A stretch of DNA of 64,000 nt from Pseudomonas viridiflava (lineage in GTDB: Bacteria; Pseudomonadota; Gammaproteobacteria; Pseudomonadales; Pseudomonadaceae), in contig NZ_UUPU01000061.1 of assembly GCF_900591205.1 (NCBI RefSeq), positions 1 through 64,000 on the forward strand, in the 5' to 3' direction. Position numbers and translations under genes: made by a program. Under the pieces are notes generated by a model. The model saw nothing but the letters and a program-made list of their open reading frames with translations. It was not told where the DNA came from and searched no databases. Shown piece by piece: positions 24,186 to 32,172 of the stretch; within the stretch, counting starts at the first letter, position 1, and every line of letters starts with the position of its first letter.

Positions 24186-25769
24186 TCAGATCACGTAGAA
24201 ACCATGGGTGCCGTCGCGGGCCAACTGGTCGACCAGGCCGAATTCCCAATCCAGGTAAGCCTGCATGGCTTCCTTGGGGTTGTCGGTGCCTTCGTATGGC
24301 CGGCGGTAGCGGTCAATGCGCGGCGAGGCCAGGTGGGTTTCACCTTCTTCAAGCGGCAGCTGCGCGTTGATCCAGCCGGCCGTGCCGTCCTGCAGCAGGA
24401 ACACTTGCTTGCCGGTGATGGCTTCGACCTCGGCCACCGCCAGGCGCGCCAGCTGGCTGCTGCCGCAGGTCAGCACATAACGCTGGGCGGCAGGCACTTT
24501 GGCCAGGGCTGCGGGCAGTTGCGCACGCAGGGCCCACCAGGCACCGGGGATATGGCGTTTTACATAGTTGGCGCTGGCGGTGAAATCCAGCACCACGGTG
24601 TCGCCATGGGCCAGCCATTCGGCGAGGGTGTGCGGGCTGATCAGTTCGGCCTGGGGCGGGGCGGGCACTGGGGCGACCCAGGCGCCTTTTTCGCTGAAAT
24701 CGGCCGCTTGCAAGCCGTCCAATACATGCACTTCCCAGCCCAACTGGGCCAGCCAGGAGGCGGACATGTTGGCACGCACGCCATCGTCATCCGCGAGCAC
24801 CAGCCGCGCACCGCGCACGCTCGCGACATGGTCGGTTTCCTGCACCAGTTGGCCGCCCGGCGTGGCGCGTGCGCCGGGCAGATGGCCGGCTTCGAATTCT
24901 TCCGGGCTACGCACATCGAACAGGTAGGTGGTGCGCGTGGTCTGCTGCTGCCAGGCGTGCAGGTCGGCCAGGCTGGCGCGGCCAACACGGGCCTTGTCGG
25001 CTACGCGGCGCGCATCGGCGGCGGCGACCTGGCGATGTTCTTCCGAGGTCGGTGCAAAGCGGCGCGACTGGCCGTGGGCGAGTTTCTGTCCGGCCAGGGT
25101 CCAGCCGATGGTGCCATTGCGCAGTGCCGAGACTGGGTTGGCCACGCCGGCATTGATCAGCGATTGGGTGCCGATAATGCTGCGGGTACGCCCCGCGCAG
25201 TTGACGATGATGCGGGTGGCCGGGTCCGGCGCCAGTTCACGGGCGCGCAACACCAGCTCGGCACCGGGTACGCTGATGCCGGTGGGGATGCTCATGGTCT
25301 GGTATTCGTCGAAGCGGCGGGCGTCCAGCACCACCACATCGGCCTGGCTGTCGAGCAGCGCTTGCACTTCTTCAGCCGCCAGCGACGGGGTGTGGCGCTC
25401 GCTTTCCACCAGTTCGCCGAAAGCTTTGCTCGGCACGTTGACGTCGATAAACAGCTCGCCCCCGGCCTTGCGCCAACCCTCCAGCCCACCTTCCAGCAGG
25501 CTGACCTGGGTGTAGCCCAGTGCAATCAGGGTGTGCGCGGCGCGGGCGGCCAGGCCCTCACCGTTGTCGTAGACGACGACCTGGGTATCGCGCCGTGGAA
25601 TGCGCGAATACACCTCCAGTTCGAGCTTGGACAGCGGGATATTCGCCGCGAACAGCGGGTGAGACTCGGCAAACGGCGCTTCTTCGCGCACGTCCACCAG
25701 GGCGACTTCTGCAGGGTCCAACAGGGCCTGGCGAATCTGGGCGAAGCGGGTAGTCGATAGGGTGCTCAT
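24186..25769 (-). CDS. Four-domain rhodanese-related sulfurtransferase
   Basis: The 527-residue protein contains four successive rhodanese-like domains (about residues 10-105, 130-235, 268-360, 378-475). Domain 2 has an active loop NCAGRTRS with C191 and domain 4 has TCGSSQLA with C435. Domains 1 (YDNGEG) and 3 (ADDDG) have Asp in place of the Cys and are probably structural. It would move sulfane sulfur between thiols or to cyanide. It overlaps the cysteine dioxygenase gene by four bases, so the two form a unit for cysteine-derived sulfur handling. Confidence 0.9.
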   Translation of the reverse strand: MSTLSTTRFAQIRQALLDPAEVALVDVREEAPFAESHPLFAANIPLSKLELEVYSRIPRRDTQVVVYDNGEGLAARAAHTLIALGYTQVSLLEGGLEGWRKAGGELFIDVNVPSKAFGELVESERHTPSLAAEEVQALLDSQADVVVLDARRFDEYQTMSIPTGISVPGAELVLRARELAPDPATRIIVNCAGRTRSIIGTQSLINAGVANPVSALRNGTIGWTLAGQKLAHGQSRRFAPTSEEHRQVAAADARRVADKARVGRASLADLHAWQQQTTRTTYLFDVRSPEEFEAGHLPGARATPGGQLVQETDHVASVRGARLVLADDDGVRANMSASWLAQLGWEVHVLDGLQAADFSEKGAWVAPVPAPPQAELISPHTLAEWLAHGDTVVLDFTASANYVKRHIPGAWWALRAQLPAALAKVPAAQRYVLTCGSSQLARLAVAEVEAITGKQVFLLQDGTAGWINAQLPLEEGETHLASPRIDRYRRPYEGTDNPKEAMQAYLDWEFGLVDQLARDGTHGFYVI

Positions 25770-26377
25770 AGGGCAAGGCTCTTTTCTTTGGACAAATCCC
25801 AGATATTCGGGAGGTAGGCGTTGGAATAACCGGAGATAAACAGTTTCTCGCTGCCGTCGGGCTGGTACACCGCACGGCGCACCGCACCGATATTGGCGCC
25901 GTACACATGAATGCTGATGGACACCTGGTCGCTGTGGGCATTGCTCACCTGGTGGATATCGCCGACCTTGGGCGACACCGCTTCAACCTGGCCCGGCACC
26001 AATTGAATCGGCTTGCCTTCGGCAACCAGACTGCCGTCGGGGGCGCGCTCGAAACCCTGGGAAAACTCCGCACCGCGCAACATGCCGATCAGCCCCCACA
26101 CCCGGTGGTCATGAATCGGTGTGCTTTGCCCCGGGCCCCATACAAAGCTGACGATGCTGAAGCGCTGGCGCGAATCGGCATGCAGCAGGAACTGCTGGTA
26201 GCGCTCGGGGTCGGGTTGGGCGAACTCATCGGGGAGCCAGTCATCATGGCTGACCAATTGCGCCAGCAGCTTGCCGCCACGGTGCAACAGGTCACCTTCG
26301 CGTGGATTGCCGTCGATCAATTCCGCCAGGGCGCCTATAAAGGCTCTGAGTCTCTCGGGGTGTCGGGCCTGGGTCAT
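25766..26377 (-). CDS. Cysteine dioxygenase type I family protein
   Basis: The 203-residue cupin protein has the three iron ligands of cysteine dioxygenases: H89 and H91 in TPIHDHRVWGLIG and H142 in GDIHQVSN. Length matches bacterial enzymes that oxidise cysteine (or 3-mercaptopropionate) to the sulfinate. It is the first gene of an operon with the rhodanese. Upstream, a divergent AT-rich region leads to a LysR gene that is a plausible regulator. Confidence 0.88.
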   Translation of the reverse strand: MTQARHPERLRAFIGALAELIDGNPREGDLLHRGGKLLAQLVSHDDWLPDEFAQPDPERYQQFLLHADSRQRFSIVSFVWGPGQSTPIHDHRVWGLIGMLRGAEFSQGFERAPDGSLVAEGKPIQLVPGQVEAVSPKVGDIHQVSNAHSDQVSISIHVYGANIGAVRRAVYQPDGSEKLFISGYSNAYLPNIWDLSKEKSLAL

Positions 26378-26413
26378 GGCACTTCCAATGTTCGGTGGTG
26401 ATGGGTTTATCTA

Positions 26414-26459
26414 AGCATAATGTTTATAGTTAATATGCTATTTTTTAATGATTAGCTTA
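26414..26459. promoter_or_regulatory. AT-rich divergent operator region with dyad and ATTAGCTTA word
   Basis: AGCATA (26414-26419) and TATGCT (26434-26439) form an inverted repeat with a 14-base centre; ATTAGCTTA follows at 26451-26459. The region lies between the cysteine dioxygenase gene and the divergent LysR gene, a typical position for a LysR autoregulatory site. The same word recurs at 27518-27526, with a one-base variant at 29831-29839. Confidence 0.55.
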
Positions 26460-26590
26460 TAGCCGAAGGTAATTTAGAACCGGGTTGAATAGCGTTAGAC
26501 GTTATCGTTTGCAGGGCAGGCTATCCAGGCAGCGTTCCTGCAACTATGCTTCGCACACATCTTAATGACTGTTCTCTATGTGCGGCCCAA

Positions 26591-27496
26591 ATGAAAATTG
26601 ACGATATCGATGCCTTTGTCGAAGTGATTCGTTGCCAGTCCATCAGCCATGCCGCCGAGTCGTTGCAACTGACCCAGCCGGCCATTACCCGCCGCGTGCA
26701 GAACTTCGAGCAGGCGCTGGGGGTGGAGCTGTTCGACCGCAACACCAAGCCCCTCAAGCCTACGCTGATCGGCACCCGCGTTTATGAGCAATGCCGGTTG
26801 ATCCTGCGCGAGATGGACGCCCTGCGCGAACTGGTGGCCACCGATGCACCGCCGACCGGCCTGTTACGCCTGGGCGTGCCACAGACCATCGGCGATGTGG
26901 TGCTGCTGGATGCGCTCAAGCACCTGCGTACCGAATACCCTGACTTGCGCGCCCAGGTCGCCACCGGCTGGGGCAGCCAACTGGTGGGCAAGATCGAGCG
27001 CGGCGAGCTGGATGCGGCGGCGGCGCTGTTCCCGGCGGGCAAGATCTTCCCGGATAACGTGGTCGGCGAGTCCATCGGCAAGATGGAATTGGTGGTGGTC
27101 TGCGCCAAGGCGCAGTTGCCGAAGAAGCCTTGCAAGCTGGCGGATGTGTACCAGAACGGCTGGATTCTGAACCCGGACGGCTGCGGTTTCCGTGCCGGTC
27201 TGCAGCGCACCTTGTCCGACCAGGGCCTGGCACTGCGGGTGAATCTGGAAACCTTCGGCACTGAGCTGCAGTTGGGCCTGGTGGCTGACGGGCTGGGTCT
27301 GGGCCTGGTGCCACGGCCATTGCTGGAGCGCAGCGCGCACCGCGAGCAACTGGCGGTGATGCCGCTCAAGGACTTCAAGCCGGTGATGGACCTGTGGCTG
27401 ATCTACCCGCATTTCCTCGGCAACCTGCAGGGGCCGGTGGATGCCTTCGGCAAGCTGGTGGCGGCGTCGCTGCACAAGATCCGCAACGCGGCGTGA
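26591..27496 (+). CDS. LysR-family regulator of the sulfur island
   Basis: The 301-residue protein starts MKIDDIDAFVEVIRCQSISH and has the LysR winged helix (AAESLQLTQPAITRRVQNFE) followed by a LysR effector domain (about residues 90-300). The ATG at 26591 gives the usual length; upstream codons in the same frame add 15 residues unlike the family. It diverges from the cysteine dioxygenase/rhodanese operon and is followed by the aldolase gene. It is therefore a likely local regulator responding to a sulfur metabolite, possibly overlapping with CysB. Confidence 0.9.
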   Translation: MKIDDIDAFVEVIRCQSISHAAESLQLTQPAITRRVQNFEQALGVELFDRNTKPLKPTLIGTRVYEQCRLILREMDALRELVATDAPPTGLLRLGVPQTIGDVVLLDALKHLRTEYPDLRAQVATGWGSQLVGKIERGELDAAAALFPAGKIFPDNVVGESIGKMELVVVCAKAQLPKKPCKLADVYQNGWILNPDGCGFRAGLQRTLSDQGLALRVNLETFGTELQLGLVADGLGLGLVPRPLLERSAHREQLAVMPLKDFKPVMDLWLIYPHFLGNLQGPVDAFGKLVAASLHKIRNAA

Positions 27497-27499
27497 GGA

Positions 27500-27555
27500 T
27501 CATAAAAAAATATAATAATTAGCTTAGATTAAAATGTGCTTTTTATTATTTTTTG
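27500..27555 (+). promoter_or_regulatory. AT-rich promoter before the class II aldolase, with ATTAGCTTA at 27518
   Basis: The gap behind the LysR stop is almost pure A/T (ATAAAAAAATATAATAATT and TTTTTATTATTTTTT) and includes ATTAGCTTA at 27518-27526. It suggests a separate regulated promoter for the aldolase gene. Confidence 0.5.
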
Positions 27556-27607
27556 GCATCCCCTAGGCTTGCCTGGAAGTCCTTAAGGCCATCCAGGAAG
27601 TTTTGCC

Positions 27608-28402
27608 ATGAGCAGCGTCACCTCGATCTCCAGTGTCTCCAGCAATGTTCGCCAGCGCGTGACTCCAGAAGAATGGGAAGTGCGCGTGAAACTGGCCGCC
27701 GCCTATCGCCTGGCGGCCTTGTACAAGTGGACCGATCATATCTACACCCATTTTTCCGCCCGCGTGCCGGGGCCGGAGGAGCATTTCCTGATCAACGCCT
27801 TCGGGTTGTTGTTCGATGAAATCAGTGCGTCCAACCTGGTCAAGGTCGACCTCGACGGCACCATTGTCGATGACCCTACTGGCCTAGGCATCAACTACGC
27901 CGGCTACGTGATCCACAGCGCCATCCACGGTGCGCGCCACGACTTGCAAGCGGTGCTGCACACGCACACCCGCGACGGTATTGCCGTGTCGGCGCAGAAA
28001 GACGGCCTGCTGCCGATCTCCCAGCACTCCATTGGCTTTTCCGGGCGCGTGGCGTACCACGGCTATGAAGGCATCGCGCTCGACCTGGACGAGCGTGAGC
28101 GGCTGGTGGCGGATCTGGGCGACAAGAGCGTGATGATCCTGCGCAACCATGGCTTGCTGACGGCGGGCGTGAGCGTTGAGCACGCGTTTCAGCAGCTGCA
28201 GCAGTTGGAGCGTGCGTGCAATATCCAGGTCGCCGCGCAGGCGGCGGGGAATGCGGAGTTGATTTTCCCGCCAGCGCAAGTGGTGGCGAAAGTCGAAGAA
28301 CAGGCCAAGGCGCACAGCAGCGGCGAAGGCCCAGGGGTGGCGCGGCATTGGAACGCGTTGATTCGGCAGTTGGAGCGTAGCGATACCGACTACAAAAACT
28401 GA
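27608..28402 (+). CDS. Class II aldolase/adducin-family protein
   Basis: The 264-residue protein has the zinc-binding signature LHTHTRDG (H118, H120) and the later RNHGLLTAG (H181), plus the FDEISASNLVKVD strand near residues 69-81, as in L-fuculose-phosphate aldolase-like and adducin-type proteins. Members of this subgroup without a sugar-pathway context often act as decarboxylases or lyases of unknown substrate. It shares the AT-rich promoter type of the sulfur genes and ends at a REP pair. Confidence 0.85.
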   Translation: MSSVTSISSVSSNVRQRVTPEEWEVRVKLAAAYRLAALYKWTDHIYTHFSARVPGPEEHFLINAFGLLFDEISASNLVKVDLDGTIVDDPTGLGINYAGYVIHSAIHGARHDLQAVLHTHTRDGIAVSAQKDGLLPISQHSIGFSGRVAYHGYEGIALDLDERERLVADLGDKSVMILRNHGLLTAGVSVEHAFQQLQQLERACNIQVAAQAAGNAELIFPPAQVVAKVEEQAKAHSSGEGPGVARHWNALIRQLERSDTDYKN

Positions 28403-28419
28403 TTTGAAATAGGGGCCCC

Positions 28420-28510
28420 TGTGGGAGCGGGCTTGCTCGCGAAGGCGGAGTATCGGTCACCGGATACATTGACTGATTCACCGCTTTCGCGAGCAAGCCC
28501 GCTCCCACAT
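28420..28510. repeat. REP doublet (REPIN), GCGGG/CTCGC type
   Basis: An inverted pair of the GTGGGAGCGGGCTTGCTCGC unit between the convergent aldolase and SsuD-like genes. It is the last REP copy of the window; none is seen in the following 35 kb. Confidence 0.92.
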
Positions 28511-28530
28511 TTACATTGGCGGTGCGTTCA

Positions 28531-29613
28531 TCAAGCGACCTGTTTGGCCTGCTCACGCTCTGCGATCAACTGACGGGTGAGGGGGATCAAACGCTTGCCA
28601 TAGTCGATCGCATCATTGAGCGGATCAAACCCTCGGATCAGGAACGTGGTGATCCCCAGATCGTAGTAATCCAGCAACGCTTCGGCGACTTGTTCGGCCG
28701 TGCCCACCAGCGCGGTCGAGTTACCCTGCGCCCCAAGCAACCCGGCGATCCCAGTCCACAAGCGCTTATCCAGTCGCGACCCTTGCGCCGCTGCGGCGAG
28801 CAACCGGCGCGAGCCTTCATTCGGCGGTTCGCGCCGTACAAAGCCATTCTTCTCGGCCAGCGCGGTGGCCTGCTGCAGGATGTTCTCGGCACGCGCCCAT
28901 GCCAGCTCTTCGGTCTCGGCCAGGATTGGGCGCAGCGACAAACTGAAGCGAATCGTACGCCCATGCTTGGCCGCTTCGGCGCGCACCTGGGTCACGATCT
29001 CGCGTACCTGCTCATAGGTTTCGCCCCACAGCGCGTACACGTCGGCGTGTTTGCCCGCCACCTCGATTGCAGCCTGGGAGGAGCCGCCAAAATACAGCGG
29101 GATATGCGGCTGTTGCGGCGACTTTACCGTGGAGTGCGCGCCTTCGACCTGGTAGTAGGTGCCGGTAAAGTCGAACGGCTGTTCGCGGGTCCATTCCTGG
29201 CGCACCACGCTCAGGTACTCGTCGGTGCGGGCATAGCGTTCGTCTTTGCCGATATGGCTGCCATCGGCGCGCAGCTCGCGGTCGTCGCCGCCGGTGATGA
29301 TATGCACGGCCGTGCGCCCGCCGTTGAACACATCCAGGGTGGTGAACTGGCGTGCAGCCAGGGTGGGTTGGGCAAAGCCTGGGCGGTGCGCGATCAGAAA
29401 TTGCAGCTTTTTGGTGACGCTGGCGGCATGGGAGGCGATCAGCGTGCTGTCCGGGCTATTGGAATGGAACGCCACCAGGGCGCGGTCGAACCCCGCCTCT
29501 TCGTGGGCGCGGGCCACCGTTTCCACGTAGTCCGGTTGCAGGGTAGGGCCGCTGCGCGGGTGGATCTCGGAAGCGTGATGGCCGCCAATATAGCCGATGA
29601 ATTCGATGCTCAT
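28531..29613 (-). CDS. FMNH2-dependent alkanesulfonate-type monooxygenase (SsuD-like)
   Basis: The 360-residue protein is luciferase-like with the SsuD-type features VFNGGRTAVHIITGGDDRELRAD (about 96-118), ARTDEYLSVVRQEW and PHIPLYFGGSSQAA. Family enzymes split the C-S bond of sulfonates to release sulfite, with FMNH2 supplied by an SsuE-type reductase that is not present here. It diverges from the ABC permease and ATPase genes, fitting a joint uptake and desulfonation function. Its leader carries the third CCGACCCC...GGAGG element. Confidence 0.9.
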   Translation of the reverse strand: MSIEFIGYIGGHHASEIHPRSGPTLQPDYVETVARAHEEAGFDRALVAFHSNSPDSTLIASHAASVTKKLQFLIAHRPGFAQPTLAARQFTTLDVFNGGRTAVHIITGGDDRELRADGSHIGKDERYARTDEYLSVVRQEWTREQPFDFTGTYYQVEGAHSTVKSPQQPHIPLYFGGSSQAAIEVAGKHADVYALWGETYEQVREIVTQVRAEAAKHGRTIRFSLSLRPILAETEELAWARAENILQQATALAEKNGFVRREPPNEGSRRLLAAAAQGSRLDKRLWTGIAGLLGAQGNSTALVGTAEQVAEALLDYYDLGITTFLIRGFDPLNDAIDYGKRLIPLTRQLIAEREQAKQVA

Positions 29614-29643
29614 GGTCTGTCCTTGTCGAGTGCGCGATTAACA

Positions 29644-29665
29644 CCTCCACCGGGCAGGGGGTCGG
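29644..29665 (-). promoter_or_regulatory. Conserved leader element, copy 3 (before the SsuD-like gene)
   Basis: On the minus strand it starts CCGACCCC, continues CTGCCC and ends GGTGGAGG, 30 bases before the ATG. Read in the same frame as the other copies it gives DPLPGGGVNR. That frame has a GTG start near 29690 and a stop that overlaps the SsuD-like ATG (ATGA), which would allow translational coupling. Confidence 0.55.
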
Positions 29666-29714
29666 TTATTCGCGTCCAAAGTAGGGGCACGGGCAGGGCC
29701 TGTAAAATGCCGAT

Positions 29715-29885
29715 TGGTTCTAACCTAATTATTAAAAAGAAGAATCATAAATTATTTGATGTATCAGTAATTTGCATGTTGAGTGCATTAGGTTATTCCC
29801 GGAAAGACTTTCACGGCGGTTTTTTATGCGATTAGCATAAATCTGCAACGGCGTTCCCGGCCGTGTCTTTTGAAAAGGAAGCCTG
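29715..29885. promoter_or_regulatory. Divergent AT-rich promoter region between SsuD-like and ABC permease genes
   Basis: About 170 bases of A/T-rich sequence with TAATTATTAAAAAG (about 29727-29740) and ATTAGCATA at 29831-29839, a one-base variant of the word seen before the LysR and aldolase genes. The permease ATG at 29886 has an AAAGGAAG ribosome site. No reading frame in this stretch is convincing. Confidence 0.5.
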
Positions 29886-30707
29886 ATGAGCGAGACGATC
29901 ATCCTCAATAAAGTCGAGGGTCAAACCAGGGCGGCGCGTCATTGGCGCATCCCCGACGCCTTGCAGCGGCTGATCAGCCCAATCGTGTTGTTACTGCTGT
30001 GGGAGTTGGCCTCGCAACTGGGCTGGCTGCCGTCGCGCATCATCGCGGCGCCGTCGCAGATCGGCGGCACGCTGTGGGCGATGATTGCCTCCGGGGAGCT
30101 GGGCAAGCATTTGCTGGTGTCCCTGCAGCGCGCCTTGTTCGGCTTGAGCATCGGCGTGAGCATTGGTGTGGCGGCGGCGTTGATCACCGGCCTGTCGCGA
30201 CGCGGCGAGGTGATCCTCGATTCGCCGATGCAGATGCTGCGCACCATCCCGTCCCTGGCGCTGGTGCCGCTGTTTATCCTGTGGTTCGGCATCGGCGAGT
30301 TCACCAAAATTGCGCTGATCGTCACCGGCACCACCTTCCCGGTGTACCTGAACCTGTTCGCCGGCATCCGCAATATCGACCCCAAGCTGATCGAGGCCGC
30401 CAACACCCTGGGTCTCAATCGTCGCGAGCTGATCTGGCATGTGATTTTACCGGGATCGTTGCCGTCGTTTTTTGTCGGCCTGCGCTATGCCCTGGGCATC
30501 TCGTGGCTGGCCCTGGTGTTTGTCGAGCAGATCAACACCACCGCCGGCATTGGCTTCCTGGCCAGTGACGCCCGCGATTTCATGCGCACCGACGTGATCG
30601 TGATTTGCCTGCTGATCTATAGCGTGCTCGGTCTGTTGATCGACGGCCTGATCCGCACCCTCGAACGCTTCGCGCTGGCCTGGCGCCCAACCTTTGTGAG
30701 GAACTGA
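29886..30707 (+). CDS. ABC transporter permease, SsuC/TauC-like
   Basis: The 273-residue protein has six hydrophobic helices and the conserved cytoplasmic EAA loop (EAANTLGLNRRELIWHVILP, about residues 169-188) that contacts the ATPase. ISWLALVFVEQ and FLASDARDF are typical of nitrate/sulfonate/taurine permeases. It is followed one base later by the ATPase gene. The only matching binding protein in the window lies about 11 kb upstream, on the other strand. Confidence 0.92.
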   Translation: MSETIILNKVEGQTRAARHWRIPDALQRLISPIVLLLLWELASQLGWLPSRIIAAPSQIGGTLWAMIASGELGKHLLVSLQRALFGLSIGVSIGVAAALITGLSRRGEVILDSPMQMLRTIPSLALVPLFILWFGIGEFTKIALIVTGTTFPVYLNLFAGIRNIDPKLIEAANTLGLNRRELIWHVILPGSLPSFFVGLRYALGISWLALVFVEQINTTAGIGFLASDARDFMRTDVIVICLLIYSVLGLLIDGLIRTLERFALAWRPTFVRN

Positions 30708-30708
30708 C

Positions 30709-31467
30709 ATGTCGACGATAGAAGCGCCGGTGCAGCTGCGTAACGTGGTGCGCCAGTTCGGCCAGCAACGCGTCATCAATGGCCTGGATCTGGACATCGC
30801 CCCCGGCGAGTTCGTGGCCTTGCTCGGCGCCAGCGGTTCGGGCAAGACCACCTTGCTGCGCAGCCTGGCCGGGCTGGACAGTATCGACAGCGGCCAACTG
30901 CGCGTGCCCAAGGCGCGGGCGGCGGTGTTCCAGGAGCCGCGCCTGATGCCGTGGAAGCGCGCCTGGAAAAACGTCATCCTCGGCCTGCGCATTCCCGACG
31001 CCAAGGCGCGTGCGGTGCAAGCTTTGACCGAAGTCGGCCTGGCGCATCGCCTGGACGCTTACCCCGCAACGCTCTCCGGTGGCGAAGCGCAGCGCGTGGC
31101 CCTGGCCCGGGGTCTGGTGCGTGAACCCAAGCTGCTGCTGTTGGATGAACCCTTCGCCGCCCTCGATGCCCTGACCCGCATCAAAATGCACCGCCTGATC
31201 ATCGAACTGTGGCGCAAGCACACCCCGGCGGTATTGCTGGTGACCCATGATGTGGATGAAGCGATCCTGCTGGCCGACCGCGTGATTGTGCTGGCTGATG
31301 GCAAGATCGCCGAGCAACTGCGCATCGACTTGCCGCGTGCGCGGGACACCGGCCAGGAGGGTTTCCAGGCGATCCGTGCACGCTTGCTGAGCCTGCTGGG
31401 GGTAGACGTTGAGGCGCAGGCGGTACGTGCGGCCGAGGTCAATCTGCGGCGCGTTGCCCAGGGTTGA
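30709..31467 (+). CDS. ABC transporter ATP-binding protein, SsuB/TauB-like
   Basis: The 252-residue ATPase has Walker A GASGSGKTTLL (40-50), a Q-loop around AAVFQEPRLMPW, the signature LSGGEAQRVALARGL, Walker B LLLLDEPFAALD and the H-loop VTHDVDEAI. It powers the adjacent permease for uptake of sulfonates or taurine-like compounds. It closes the sulfur island; the next gene belongs to a different functional block. Confidence 0.93.
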   Translation: MSTIEAPVQLRNVVRQFGQQRVINGLDLDIAPGEFVALLGASGSGKTTLLRSLAGLDSIDSGQLRVPKARAAVFQEPRLMPWKRAWKNVILGLRIPDAKARAVQALTEVGLAHRLDAYPATLSGGEAQRVALARGLVREPKLLLLDEPFAALDALTRIKMHRLIIELWRKHTPAVLLVTHDVDEAILLADRVIVLADGKIAEQLRIDLPRARDTGQEGFQAIRARLLSLLGVDVEAQAVRAAEVNLRRVAQG

Positions 31468-31551
31468 ATACTGACCATTGATAACGTTGTAATTTTCCCG
31501 GGGCTGAGGTCTGATGGGCGCCGAAACGGGCACGTCAACGGCTGGGGAATT

Positions 31552-32172
31552 ATGCGGGCAGAACTTGCACACTATGGCGGCATTACCGTCATGATTCCGG
31601 CCGCACTTGTGATTGCCGTGTGGTTAAGATATTCCAACCCCTCGGCGCTACGCGCCTGGGTAATAACAGTCGGTGTCACTTATTCGATTGTTGCGTTCAG
31701 TAAGTTGCTGTTCAAAGGCTGGGGCTTATCGTTTCAATACGTGGACATTGCGGTATTAAGTGGCCATGCCATGAACACCTGTTTAATGCTGACGGCGGGA
31801 CTAAGTCTGGTGGCGCGCCAGTTCAACCCGGCCTTGCGCTGGCCGGCGGCATTCATGGGTTTATTGCTCGGCGGGTGGTTCAGTGCCTACTGCGTCGCAC
31901 CGTATATACACCCGCGCAACGAGGCATTGGCCGGCGCTGTATTGGGGGCGGCGGCGGCCATTGCGTTTCTGTGGCGAATAGACGCCACCGAGGTCAAGCT
32001 GGCGCCCAGGTTTATCGGCGCCGGCCTGGTGGTGTTGCTGGCCTGCGCGCTGGTGCCCAAATACAACGCCGAATTGCTGCTTAACCGCGTCGCGGTGAGC
32101 CTCTCAGGTGCCGAGCAGGCTTATCAGGAGCCTTCCTGGCGACTCGGCGCGGCGCACAGACCCGCCGAGTAA
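31552..32172 (+). CDS. Polytopic membrane protein resembling PAP2 phosphatases
   Basis: The 206-residue product has five to six hydrophobic segments. VLSGHAMNT (about residues 68-76) resembles the PSGH motif of PAP2 phosphatases, and about 45 residues later YIHPRNEALAG has the His and an acidic residue (Glu for Asp) in the spacing of SRxxxxxHxxxD. The first PAP2 motif (Kx6RP) is not recognisable, so activity is uncertain. If active it could dephosphorylate undecaprenyl diphosphate, which fits its place beside the exopolysaccharide operon. Its 3' end overlaps the convergent small gene by 49 bases. Confidence 0.6.
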   Translation: MRAELAHYGGITVMIPAALVIAVWLRYSNPSALRAWVITVGVTYSIVAFSKLLFKGWGLSFQYVDIAVLSGHAMNTCLMLTAGLSLVARQFNPALRWPAAFMGLLLGGWFSAYCVAPYIHPRNEALAGAVLGAAAAIAFLWRIDATEVKLAPRFIGAGLVVLLACALVPKYNAELLLNRVAVSLSGAEQAYQEPSWRLGAAHRPAE

